The notes under the pieces: generated by a model
What the model was told of the DNA's origin: nothing
Database searches by the model: none
What the model saw: the letters and a program-made list of their open reading frames with translations, nothing else
Shown: positions 18,227 to 28,000 of the stretch, one piece after another
Layout of the letters: each line of letters opens with the position of its first letter
How positions within the stretch are numbered: position 1 is the first letter of the stretch
Source of the DNA: Hirschia sp964352025
GTDB taxonomy: Bacteria; Pseudomonadota; Alphaproteobacteria; Caulobacterales; Hyphomonadaceae
Reading direction: 5' to 3'
Assembly (NCBI GenBank): GCA_964352025.1
Contig: CAYGPZ010000005.1
Coordinates: 62,001-126,000 of the forward strand
Length of the DNA stretch: 64,000 nucleotides
Position numbers and translations under genes: made by a program

Positions 18227-18255
18227 TTGCCTTACCAGATCATCCGGTAAGGCAA
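18227..18255 (+). terminator. Hairpin after the MFS gene
   Basis: TTGCCTTACC and GGTAAGGCAA form a perfect ten-base stem around a nine-base loop, 14 bases after the MFS stop codon. It is not followed by a T-run, so termination may rest on the second hairpin downstream. Confidence 0.5.
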
Positions 18256-18266
18256 GAAAACGACTT

Positions 18267-18318
18267 AATTGGCGCAATCATTTCCATCAATACTAATTGG
18301 AAAATGATTGCGCCAATT
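18267..18318 (+). repeat. Long inverted repeat (19-base arms), probable terminator of the MFS gene
   Basis: AATTGGCGCAATCATTTCC at 18267-18285 and GGAAAATGATTGCGCCAATT at 18299-18318 are complementary except for one bulged A, with a 13-base loop. It is followed by TTCGTTTT. It is longer than a usual rho-independent terminator. It could also be a dispersed repetitive palindrome or a binding site. Confidence 0.6.
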
Positions 18319-18703
18319 TTCGTTTTAAGGACTTTAAAACTCTATGTGAGTATGAGCGTATAGCTTTAAGCGATACGTACCAAACTTAAACTTGGCAGAA
18401 AATCTTGCCCATTTGCATCTGCCTGCTCCCTCACACAATTTAAGATATTCAAGAATGTATACTTAGGTACTGTCCAGTTACTATGCCGAGAACTGAATGC
18501 ACACGCTGAAACGTTCTGCGAAGCCCTACAGCGCGCGGTTAGCTTTATAGGCTACTCATAAGTATAATATGGATGAGCCTTCTAATGAGGAGCCATAGCT
18601 TCAGTGTTCGATAGCTAGAGAGTATTCTGTCCAATCGATAATAGTTTGGGCATCGCCTTCAACAAACTTAATGCGCACTCACCTGTTACTATCTGACTGC
18701 AAC

Positions 18704-18734
18704 AAAAAAGCGGCCCCACATTAGAGGCCGCTTT
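18704..18734 (-). terminator. Rho-independent terminator of the DUF1592/DUF1552 operon
   Basis: Read on the minus strand, AAAGCGGCC and GGCCGCTTT form a nine-base GC-rich stem followed by a T-run. It begins about 30 bases after the DUF1552 stop. Confidence 0.85.
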
Positions 18735-18761
18735 ATTGGAATTCAAATTTCTGACGATGAC

Positions 18762-20114
18762 TTACACAAGTATCTCAGGAATATTCCCTGTACTGTCAGC
18801 AAATGTATCAATTGGAGTACCCAATTGCTGAAGTAATGTCAGCAATAAATTGGACATCGGAATACTCTCATCAAAATTCTGATGCTCGCCGTGTCTTAGG
18901 CCAAAGTTATCTCCACCAGCTAAGACTAGCGGGAAGTTCCGTGGATTATGCTCAGTACTCGTTCCAGAACCGAACAATACAATAGTGTTATCCAACAATG
19001 ATCCCTCAGCAAATGGGTCATCAGTTTCTGACATTTGCTTCAAGAAACCAGAGAAACGTTGTGCCAAATATTGGTCATACTTACCCCAACGCTCATATCC
19101 ACCTTCAGAGTTGAAATCATGACTAATTGAGTGGTGATGCGGCAAGCCAATAGCCTGCGGGAAACGACATGCGACTGCGCCCGGAGACTCTTCAACCAAC
19201 GCATATGATGCAACACGCGTACTATCAGTCACAAACGAAGCGTGGATAAGGTCAAACATTGAGTCTATGAATTGCGTCGGACCATCCTGAATAGGATCTA
19301 CGTCCAGAATAAACTGGCTTTCAGGAACAGAAGGCTTCGGCACATCCAACCAAGACTGAGCACGCGCAATTCTACCTTCTAGAGAACGTACAGCAGTCGC
19401 ATACTGCTCCAAACGGCCTCTATCTTCAGACGGCAGCGATGCATTCAATTTCTTTAAGTCAGGAACCAATGCATCCAATATTGAACGGTCACGTCCATAT
19501 TGCTTTTCAATCGCATCGCGGCCAGCAGACTGAACGCTAAACAATTCTTCAAACAAAGCACGTGGACCACCAACAGCTGGGATAGGCTGTCCAGAACCAG
19601 TATAAGACAATGTGTGAGGCTCTCTAAAGTCCCCTACACCACCTTCTGTCGACATTGTGATGAACGGATAACGTGTTTCGCCACCGATGTAGTTTGCATA
19701 AACTTGGTCAGCTGAAATTGAATATCCCCCTGGAGCTTCGGGGTCAGCAGCACTCAAGAAATATCCACCCGTAGAGTGCGAATACATTGTACGCGTCCGA
19801 GGGTGTGACAAACCTGACAAGATACTTATTTTATCCTTGTAAGGAGCGAGTGACTCCAAGGATTTATTAAATTTATAATCCCGACCCAACTCGTGCGGGA
19901 ACCAATGCCAGTCTTTATGAGCAACATGCTCAGGTGGAGGTAACGCAACCCCCATTCCAAACATAATAAAACATAAACGCTTTGGAGGACCCGAGCTTTC
20001 ACCAGCCTCTTTAGCAAAACTAGGAGCTGACATCGAAGATAGCGTAGGAAGCAGTAAGGATGTTCCTCCGGCTTTCAAAAAAGAACGACGGTCTGAAAAC
20101 AATCTTCTAGTCAT
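18762..20114 (-). CDS. DUF1552 family protein with Tat signal
   Basis: The 450-residue protein starts with a twin-arginine signal (SDRRSFLKAGGTSLLLP) and should be exported folded, probably with a bound cofactor or metal. The body matches the DUF1552 family known from planctomycete and marine proteobacterial genomes. It includes RLCFIMFGMGVALPP, the GLSHPRTRTMYSHSTGGYFL region, LPHHHSISHD and the C-terminal DNTIVLFGSGTSTEHNPRNFP. The histidines and the serine/histidine-rich patches recall the DUF1501/sulfatase-like alkaline-phosphatase fold, but no reaction is established. It overlaps the DUF1592 gene by eight bases; the two families are commonly paired. Confidence 0.8.
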   Translation of the reverse strand: MTRRLFSDRRSFLKAGGTSLLLPTLSSMSAPSFAKEAGESSGPPKRLCFIMFGMGVALPPPEHVAHKDWHWFPHELGRDYKFNKSLESLAPYKDKISILSGLSHPRTRTMYSHSTGGYFLSAADPEAPGGYSISADQVYANYIGGETRYPFITMSTEGGVGDFREPHTLSYTGSGQPIPAVGGPRALFEELFSVQSAGRDAIEKQYGRDRSILDALVPDLKKLNASLPSEDRGRLEQYATAVRSLEGRIARAQSWLDVPKPSVPESQFILDVDPIQDGPTQFIDSMFDLIHASFVTDSTRVASYALVEESPGAVACRFPQAIGLPHHHSISHDFNSEGGYERWGKYDQYLAQRFSGFLKQMSETDDPFAEGSLLDNTIVLFGSGTSTEHNPRNFPLVLAGGDNFGLRHGEHQNFDESIPMSNLLLTLLQQLGTPIDTFADSTGNIPEILV

Positions 20115-23100
20115 AATTCAATTCTCCCTTTGTCAATTCGACCTTATTTTTATCCGAATCTGGTTGGTTTCTATTTGTAAACGCATCGGTTTGAACGATC
20201 GCTTTAACAAGTTCTGGAATTTTATATCCTGATGCTCGGAAAGTTGTGTGAACTTCATGAGCCTCTTGTTCATCCAGAATATCTAGCTCTCTTCCCAATG
20301 AATACATCATCAGGTGATGAACTATATTACTCATCAGATCGCTTTCTTTTGACTCTAACAAATAGTTCTTAATTTCTTCAAAGTTAGCAACATGCGTGCC
20401 ATCCGGCAGGTCACTACTTGCATCAACGTCACGCGGAGGACTTGTCTCGTTTACTTTAACAGCATCTCTCCAACGACCAGTCGCATCAAAGTTCTCAAAT
20501 ACGACGCCCCATGGGTCAATCTGTTCATGACAACCAGAACACGCACTTAACTCACGGTGTTGTTCGATTTTTTCCTTCAGCGTCATGTTCGCTAACAAAG
20601 GGTTGTTTGTATCAAGATCAGGTACAGACGGAGGCGGAGGCGGTGGAGGATTATTCAGAGCGCGTTCCAGCATCCATACTCCACGCTTAATGGGGTGTGA
20701 ATCTACTCCATCGGAGTTCATCGTAAGAATACTTGCATTTGTCAAAATACCTGCACGCTGACCAGGGTCTCCGACATGTACGCGGCGTAAATCACCACCA
20801 GTCACGCCTTCAATACCGTAGTGACGCGCTAGCTCCTCATTCAGCATCATGTACTCAGACTTGAATAGCGAACGTGCGTCTCTTCCGTTGCGAACAACGT
20901 CTTCAAAAGTAGATCTTGTTTCCTCGGTAATCAAAGCTGCGAACTCTGCACTATAATCAGGGTATACCTCTGGCGATACCCCAGTATTTGCGACCTTTGG
21001 AAGCTGTAACCACTGATCCGCAAACGTACGGCTCAATCGGGAAGATTTGTCATCTTCGAGCATACGTTCAACCTGCATGGAAAGAACTGCCGGATCTGAT
21101 AATTTCACCTGACTTGCAAGTTCTCTCAATTCTTCATCAGGCATAGAAGACCACATGAAGAAAGACAAACGTGATGCAAGATAGTTGTTCTGACGAATGT
21201 CTTCACTCTTAGCTGCATCTACGTCGGCACCTGAAATTGGGAAACCAATGTATAGAAACTCTGGAGATATAAGCGCAGATGCCATGACCTCTTTGAGTGC
21301 ATCCTCAAAACCATCTCCTCTGTCACGCAATTTCACAAAAAGATTTTTGTAATGCGTCAAGTCAGATGAATATACGTTTCTGCGGAAAACTTCAGGTAAG
21401 AAGCGGTTAAGGACCTCTTCTACTTTAGCGATTTCCACGTCTCTTTCTTCACCTGCTGGAGGTTCAATAATCCATCTAGAAGTCGGGTCAGCAGACGTTG
21501 GCGTAATTGTCGCTTCTAATGCATCCAATTTAAGATATGGAACGCCACCCTCTTCCCATTTTTGATAACCAACCTTTTGGTACTCAGCCGCAGCTTCCGC
21601 TTGCTCACGATATGGCAAGTCAACTGTTGCATAGGAAGGTAAGAATGGATCCACTTGTCCATAAATTGACCCTGCCAAAGCACCATTCTCGTGACGCGCA
21701 AAGTTGGACAATACAAGGAGCACATGACGATATTCACTGTCAGGCGCGAAGCGAGCCTTTTCAGGAACAATAATATCTTCCAGTCTAAATCTGAACTCGA
21801 CAATTTCAGGCGCATCGACAGGCGCAGTCACGTCCTGCTCACCGATTACTGATGCTCTCAAGCTTTGAATCTTGCGCCATCCAGCTTCAAGTTTCAAACG
21901 TGGCACACTGTTATCACCATCAGCCCCCGGAATCATTGCTGCATTCACTCTAACAATAACTTCACCTTGCGTATGTTTAGTTTTCAACAACATGAATTGC
22001 TCGTGTAAGCGTGCAAATCCACGCCCTTCACCCACACCTCGAACATCACCCGTTGGGATTATACCGTATGGCAATGGACCATATTTACGATCGCGATATA
22101 CGATAGGCTTACCCTGACGCGCCTTTTTCAGTGCTTTAACTTCAAAGGCAGAGATCGGCAGAGGTGCTCTTTCATAAGATAACTCATCACCTTCTAGACG
22201 CCCGTAATGGTAAACATCTTCCATTTCAACAAAGAAGTGCTCGACGTCATCAGTGCGTTCGCCGACACGAACATATTTATTGACCGCTCCCCTTGCGATC
22301 TCTTGGTAAGATCGCAAGTCAGACATAGCGACCATTAGAAGATCTGCATCGGTGTCATAACCGTGCTCAGATTTTGGATCTTCAGGGAGCATGCCAACAA
22401 AATTGGAGTCTACATTGAATAGATCCTGATAAACATGGTTCATTTCTCTGCGGCTTAGTCGACGAAGTGGCGCATTGGCGCGGTCAGCACGTCTTGCAAC
22501 AGCGTGTTGTTTCAACGCATCCTGAATCCAAGAAATGGCTTTAGCACGTGAATGATCTGCAGGCTGTTTCGCCTCGACTGGCGGCATGCGGTGAGAACCA
22601 AGCACACCTAACACACGGTTCCAGTGGTGTTGACTATCATGCTCTTGAAACGTTGGGTCAAAGTCCGCTAGATCAACATTCGCTTCTTGCTTACCATCAC
22701 CGTGACAACGCGAACAATAAGTGCCGAAAAAGCCCCCAACATCGGCCTGAAAACGACCTATTAACTCTGGAGAAACAGTTAGATCTTCAGTTGATGCACT
22801 GACAGTGTGTTTCTTGTCATCACCAGTATGAGTTTCTAACAACGGACGCAAAAACTTTGGTGCGTGAGCGGAAAGATATGTTGGTCCGTGAACCATTGAT
22901 CCACCGTCATGGGCAGCTAGTCCCATCAACGCGACAGAAGCACCCAAACAAACTCTATAACCGATTGCATATTTCTTATCTTTAAGAACCACATCAGTAT
23001 AATAAATTGCTGCAGCAAGACATGCTAGAATAGCAACCCAAATACCTCTTGTACGGTGGCTCTCAATTAATCCGCCTGCGTGCCCTTCATTTGAAGCTAA

Positions 23101-23409
23101 CAATAGCCCCAATATAACGGTCGCACATGCAGATAAAGCAGATAAAACCAATACTGGCCCGACAAATTTTGTGAGTTCTAAAGCGCTAACAAAAGGTATC
23201 TTCTTAGGTATAAGTCTAGATAACTCGAGAAGCCCAGCAAGGACCAGAAAAGCGACTGGGAAATGCAATACTAGAGGGTGGAAACGGCCTAAGAACCTTC
23301 CAAAACCTGCTCCCTCCGCACCATTAAGGGGTGCTAGGAAAGCGACAAATTGCACGCCTAGCACCAGCGCTAGCGTGACAAGCCATATAGATAAAATTGG
23401 ACGGCGCAT
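20107..23409 (-). CDS. Large membrane-anchored DUF1587/1592/1588/1585 protein with cytochrome c-like CxxCH
   Basis: The 1100-residue protein has an N-terminal membrane region of about 180 residues with several helices (FHPLVLHFPVAFLVLAG is typical of this branch). A heme-binding CSRCHGDGK segment of the planctomycete cytochrome type follows near residue 233. Then come the DUF1587, DUF1595, DUF1592, DUF1588 and DUF1585 modules, read from RRLSRREMNHVYQDLF, ASRLSFFMWSSMPDEELRE, RAGILTNASILTMNSDGVDSHP and CSGCHEQIDPWGVVFENFD. ATG 23409 is preceded by GAGGGA at six bases. The CxxCH motifs suggest electron transfer in the periplasm. The function is unknown; the partner is the DUF1552 gene downstream. 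Confidence 0.82.
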   Translation of the reverse strand: MRRPILSIWLVTLALVLGVQFVAFLAPLNGAEGAGFGRFLGRFHPLVLHFPVAFLVLAGLLELSRLIPKKIPFVSALELTKFVGPVLVLSALSACATVILGLLLASNEGHAGGLIESHRTRGIWVAILACLAAAIYYTDVVLKDKKYAIGYRVCLGASVALMGLAAHDGGSMVHGPTYLSAHAPKFLRPLLETHTGDDKKHTVSASTEDLTVSPELIGRFQADVGGFFGTYCSRCHGDGKQEANVDLADFDPTFQEHDSQHHWNRVLGVLGSHRMPPVEAKQPADHSRAKAISWIQDALKQHAVARRADRANAPLRRLSRREMNHVYQDLFNVDSNFVGMLPEDPKSEHGYDTDADLLMVAMSDLRSYQEIARGAVNKYVRVGERTDDVEHFFVEMEDVYHYGRLEGDELSYERAPLPISAFEVKALKKARQGKPIVYRDRKYGPLPYGIIPTGDVRGVGEGRGFARLHEQFMLLKTKHTQGEVIVRVNAAMIPGADGDNSVPRLKLEAGWRKIQSLRASVIGEQDVTAPVDAPEIVEFRFRLEDIIVPEKARFAPDSEYRHVLLVLSNFARHENGALAGSIYGQVDPFLPSYATVDLPYREQAEAAAEYQKVGYQKWEEGGVPYLKLDALEATITPTSADPTSRWIIEPPAGEERDVEIAKVEEVLNRFLPEVFRRNVYSSDLTHYKNLFVKLRDRGDGFEDALKEVMASALISPEFLYIGFPISGADVDAAKSEDIRQNNYLASRLSFFMWSSMPDEELRELASQVKLSDPAVLSMQVERMLEDDKSSRLSRTFADQWLQLPKVANTGVSPEVYPDYSAEFAALITEETRSTFEDVVRNGRDARSLFKSEYMMLNEELARHYGIEGVTGGDLRRVHVGDPGQRAGILTNASILTMNSDGVDSHPIKRGVWMLERALNNPPPPPPPSVPDLDTNNPLLANMTLKEKIEQHRELSACSGCHEQIDPWGVVFENFDATGRWRDAVKVNETSPPRDVDASSDLPDGTHVANFEEIKNYLLESKESDLMSNIVHHLMMYSLGRELDILDEQEAHEVHTTFRASGYKIPELVKAIVQTDAFTNRNQPDSDKNKVELTKGELNYD

Positions 23410-23806
23410 TAATTCCCTCAGTTTTCGAGTCTTCTTATTGTTTATTGTCAACAATTATTACGTCATTTTAAGATAACGCACAATGGTTACTGAATGTAAT
23501 CGTATACAATTTTTCGTGATATTGCTGCAATATCACATATCTGCCTTGCATCATTACACATACAACAACTGAGAAACATCTTTCCACTACTCTCTTTTGA
23601 TAAAACTTCAGAGGCCTATAAGCGTCGAGTCTGAACAAGTCTTTCCATACAGCCCGTATTCTGTATGATGTTATTCTTAACAGTAGGCGTAATTCTACTT
23701 TTGACAGAAGTTGGTAATATTTCACATTTTTGAATTTGGAATCTTTTTGCAGCCTATTCTTATATAGCATGAAATATCACGCACATTTCACAGGAAGGGC
23801 AATAAA
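23410..23806. other. Divergent intergenic region between DUF1592 and phosphotriesterase-like genes
   Basis: This 397-base AT-rich region must carry two divergent promoters. A one-mismatch copy of the TTGTATACAA palindrome lies at 23500-23509. No gene is supported; minus-strand frames here lack start signals. Confidence 0.45.
23500..23509. promoter_or_regulatory. Second TTGTATACAA-like site
   Basis: TCGTATACAA matches the palindrome at 16812-16821 in nine of ten positions and lies 91 bases upstream of the DUF1592 start. It may bind the same unidentified regulator. Confidence 0.35.
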
Positions 23807-24865
23807 ATGGACCGCAGATCACTTATAAAAATCAGCTTAGCCAGTGGAACATATCTCGCCCTTTCTGGATGTGCCCATACCAGTAAAACTTCAAAGTCAA
23901 CGGCTATGACAGTAAATGGACCGATATCAACGACAGATATGGGATGGACCCTTCCCCATGAACATCTGTTTTTAGACTTTCGGCCATTGGAAAAACAATT
24001 GGCCCTTCCAATTAATATCGACTTTGAAAATGTCTCGTCAAATGTCTTACCCCACCTCCAAGAAGTCAAAAAAGCAGGTATCCAGACAATTGTAGACCCA
24101 ATAGCGGTAGGAGCAGGTCGATCTCCCACTGTGTTAAAAAAACTCTCCACAATTAGTGATGTGAATATAATAATGGCGACAGGCGCATACCTAACAGCCA
24201 ACGAAATGTTCATCCCACAATACGTCCGAGAAGAAGACAATAAAGCATTGGCGGCGCGTTGGATTTCCGAATTCACATCAGGAATAGATGGCACTGATGT
24301 GCATCCCGGTATGATCAAGTTGGGCATAAATGGCGGCAAGTTAAGCGAGCTGGACAAAAAAATAGTCGACGCGGCAGCAATTACACATTTAGCCACCGGA
24401 ATGGTTATTGGTGTTCATATAGGACCTTGGGGCGGATTTGGCCCCGGCTTCATAGCTGAGGGAGCCAAAGGGATTATTGAACGATTTAAAGCTTTAGGCG
24501 TGTCCCCTTCAGCATTCATATGGATCCACACACAAAATGAAGCTCAGTTCACACCGATCATAAACGCTGCGAAGATGGGAGCATTCATATCTTTTGACGG
24601 CTACCGTCCCGGACAAGAAAAACAGTACGGTGAATTCGTAAGGAAATTCAAAGAAGCTGGCGTACTTTCTCAGATCCACCTATCCCAAGATGCTGGCTGG
24701 TACACATTGGGAGATAAGGATGGTGGAGATTTTAGCCCATTCACCCCAATTATGACTGACTTAATTCCATACTTAAAACAGGATGGGGTCACAGACCTAG
24801 AGATTGAACAAATTTTTATTCAAAATCCCGCTACAGCATTCGCCTTAGAGAAACGCTCCATCTAA
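23807..24865 (+). CDS. Phosphotriesterase-family metallohydrolase lipoprotein
   Basis: The 352-residue protein begins with a basic n-region (MDRRSLIK) and a lipobox LSGC, so it should be a periplasm-facing lipoprotein. All ligands of the binuclear amidohydrolase centre are visible: LPHEH near residue 48, the bridging lysine in MIKLGINGG, histidines in VIGVHIGPWG and WIHTQNE, and the aspartate in SQDAGW. Family members are lactonases, phosphotriesterases or acyl-sugar hydrolases. Here a lactonase acting on a sugar-derived lactone would suit the neighbours. The SD AGGAAGGG precedes ATG 23807 at a good distance. Confidence 0.85.
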   Translation: MDRRSLIKISLASGTYLALSGCAHTSKTSKSTAMTVNGPISTTDMGWTLPHEHLFLDFRPLEKQLALPINIDFENVSSNVLPHLQEVKKAGIQTIVDPIAVGAGRSPTVLKKLSTISDVNIIMATGAYLTANEMFIPQYVREEDNKALAARWISEFTSGIDGTDVHPGMIKLGINGGKLSELDKKIVDAAAITHLATGMVIGVHIGPWGGFGPGFIAEGAKGIIERFKALGVSPSAFIWIHTQNEAQFTPIINAAKMGAFISFDGYRPGQEKQYGEFVRKFKEAGVLSQIHLSQDAGWYTLGDKDGGDFSPFTPIMTDLIPYLKQDGVTDLEIEQIFIQNPATAFALEKRSI

Positions 24866-24910
24866 TTCAAAGCTTGGGCCCTTTGTATCAACGGGCTAAT
24901 AATTAATTCA

Positions 24911-24954
24911 AGAGCGACATTCTAAACGCTCTAGTGGTAAGGGGGCATCCCCCC
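24911..24954 (+). terminator. Hairpins downstream of the phosphotriesterase-like gene
   Basis: AGAGCG/CGCTCT (24911-24932) and GGGGG-CAT-CCCCC (24941-24953) form two consecutive stems after the stop. Neither has a T-run directly behind it, so the assignment as terminator is tentative. Confidence 0.35.
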
Positions 24955-24994
24955 TAGAACAAGTCGTTTCTATGCGTGGTATCCTTATACCCCA

Positions 24995-25027
24995 AAAAGT
25001 AGAGGCCGCCACAATAGTGGCGACCTC
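24995..25027 (-). terminator. Terminator of the TonB-dependent receptor gene
   Basis: On the minus strand GAGGTCGCCAC pairs with GTGGCGGCCTC (one mismatch, four-base loop) and is followed after two bases by TTTTT. It lies 38 bases past the receptor stop. Confidence 0.75.
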
Positions 25028-25064
25028 CTTCTTTATTACTTTCAATAGTCTAGAAAACTAAAGA

Positions 25065-28000
25065 TTAGAATTTAGCGCGAACACCAATGTTGTAACGTGC
25101 ACCATATTGTTCCGCACTCAATAGCTGCTCTCTATAGCGCCCGTGACGACGTGTTGTTTCATTAGTGACATTCAATCCCTCAACGAAAACAGTGAGATGA
25201 TTATTGACCTCGTAGCTCGCATTTACGTCGATCTGACCATATGCCTCAGTAAATGTAGGCTCATTACCGCCCTTCAAGAGGAATTCATCCCTCCAGTTAT
25301 AAGCGACACGGGCCTGAATACCGTTTTTATCGTAAAATCCAACCAAGTTCGCCGAGTCACTTAGGCCAGTAAGCGCTCGGTTTCCATCAATTTGACGAAC
25401 ATCGTATTCAACATCCGCATCAACAATGGTGTAGTTTGCAATGGCACCGAAACCTGTTTCACCAAACATGTGCTGCACATTCAATTCCCAACCCGTCACT
25501 TCAGCAGCGTTTTGGTTTTCAGGAGTACTCGTCTCAAATACTAATTCAGGCTGATCTGGACGGTTGAAACACGCAGGTGTCGGAATAGGCTCAGCAGGAC
25601 ACAAGAGCGGGTCTGCGTTTACACTTGGATCTGTTAGCGGGTTACCATTCACATCCTCAATTGTACGATTAAACGTTCTTTCTCCAATGAAATCGTCGAC
25701 AAATTTCTGGAAATGCCCAACAGAGACATAACTCGCGTCGTCATAGTAATATTCCAGTGAAAAATCGATATTATCTGACTCAAAAGGAAGTAAATTTGGA
25801 TTACCTTGATACGCTGTCGGCACATTATCAGGCTGCACTCTTCTAATCGACAATGACGGGAATAATTTATCGATACTACTGCGCGTCATCGTCTTCCCGT
25901 AAGAAAATCTTCCGACCAATTTATCTGTAATATCCATTTTCAAGTCGAAATTTGGTAAGAATTTCTTATATCCACCATCAAAAACCAAAGGTACAGGATT
26001 GCCATCATCGATGACAGAAATACCAGTCACGTGGTTATATTGCAGATTTGCAAAGCCTTCTTGCACAGAATTAGATGTCACTTTTGTATCTTCATAACGA
26101 ACACCAGCATTTGCATAAACTGTCATACCGTTAAATTCAGATTCAAAATCAGCGCTCAAATAGGTTGCAAATGTTTCTTCCTCTACGCCATTCAATGAAG
26201 GGGCCGCCTGAAAGAAAAGCCCCTGCTCATCAGCAAGTGCAATATATTCATTTGCAGAATATTTTGGTACCAATGGATAGATTGAGCTAGCACCGCCAAA
26301 TTCACTCAGCGCATCACCGACCGGCTGAAAACCTAACTCTAAGTCACCAAGATCAAGTGTCTTGATAAAGGCAAACGTTCCAAACTGACGTGTCTTAATA
26401 TCATACTTCGTGTTTTGAAGGCCAAAATTAAGTTGTTTTAGAGCACCATCACCTTGGTTCTTCCATTTACCAGACAATTTAGCCTGCTGAATATTGTTAT
26501 CCAGTTGATATCCAAAAGTGTGGAACAAGTCTGGTATAATGTTGGCTGGATTGTAAGCACCACCGGCCAGAGCAGAATCATCAACTGAAACAGTCGGGAT
26601 ATCACCAGAGAAATCAGCGGTGAAATCCACTAGCTTATTGGCAACTCCTTCAGGAACACCATCATCGTTTAGCTCATAAACACCATTTGCCAAATTCGTA
26701 CGGTGCTCTGAGTTTACACCGTCAGGATTAGATTTCGAAGTCGAGTCATGTATATCAAGTGTAAAACTCAGGGAATCTGTTGCTTCCCACTCCAAATTCA
26801 GACCAAATGAGTCACCTTCTGTTTTCTCATAATACTGCCAAGCCCAGAAGTTTAACTCATCTGTGACTTCGATTGGGTTTACCAACGTACCATTCACATC
26901 CGGAGTACCAGACGGCGCATCAAACCACAAACCTTGACGGTTCATTTGAGAAACTTGCTCAAACCGTTGCGCGGTATAATCAACTGTTGCTGTAAACCGA
27001 TCAGTTGGTGCAAATTGTAAGACAAGTTGACCGTTCTGACGTGTACGCTCAGTATCGAGTAAGTCTAGATCAACGGTCCACGGCACCCAAAAAGTCCCGC
27101 TTCCGTTATCGATATTACTTGTATCCATAGCAGCAGCATTACGGTTGCGCACCCAGCCTTCTGTTCCCACGCGGTCAGTATGGCTGTGACGTTCAGAGTG
27201 AGATAAAGCCAACAATATTCCGACTTTATCATTTAGGAATTTGTGACTGACCAACCCTGAAACTTCAGGAGTTATCTCATCGCCATTTTCAACACTTCTA
27301 TCAATAACACCTTTGGCGCTTCCGAAGGCTGTAAAGCCATCATAGTCAAATGGGCGCGCTGTTTTAATGTTGATGGCAGAACCAATACCACCAGAATCGA
27401 CATCCGCACGGGCAGTTTTGTAAACTTCAACGCCTGACACGAGCTCTGAAGATAGCTCGCGGAAGTTAAAACTACGGGGAATACCATCAGATGTTAGAGA
27501 TGATGACCGCGGCATTTGACGGCCGTTCAATGTCACAAGGTTAAAGTCTGGTCCGAACCCACGAACAGTGACTTGGTTACCTTCATTGTTTGAACGATCA
27601 ATCGACACACCAGTGATACGCTGAAGTGACTCTGCCAAGTTTGTGTCCGGAAACTTACCAATGTCTTCAGCTGAAATAGCATCAACGACACCTTGCCCCT
27701 GGCGTTTAATATCCATCGCGTCTTTCAATGACTGACGAATACCAGATACAACAATCGTGTCTAATGTTCGATTTGTATCTTCAACAGCTGTCTCTACCTG
27801 TTCAACTGTATCCTCTGCCTGGGCGCTTGCCTGCTGACCACTCAAGGTAAGCGCTGCTGCTGCCGCCCCGATCATTAGAGTTTTTCTAGATGAAGTGTTC
27901 AATTCTTCTTCCCCGCTTATTTTATGCGGTGGAATTGAGCGCCGAATAAGTATGACATCATAGTCAGTTCTATGCGCTTCTAATTCATGCCCATCGAGTA

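Larger units (their letters stand above)
18214..18761. other. Intergenic region with several inverted repeats
   Basis: This 548-base gap lies between two convergent genes. It contains a short hairpin, a long near-perfect inverted repeat and an intrinsic terminator, listed separately. The stretch 18330-18690 has no recognisable gene. Its base composition is less AT-rich than other gaps here, and it might hold decayed mobile-element sequence, but no transposase remnant could be read. Confidence 0.45.

Noticed and set aside
18330..18690. Insertion-sequence relic
   Set aside because: No transposase fragment or matching terminal repeats could be read, so I do not call a mobile element.
23468..23770. 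Minus-strand frame of about 100 codons in the divergent spacer
   Set aside because: No start signal, no recognisable domain, and AT-driven composition.
23788..24396. Long minus-strand frame opposite the phosphotriesterase-like gene
   Set aside because: It is the shadow of a gene whose plus-strand product has a complete metal site.
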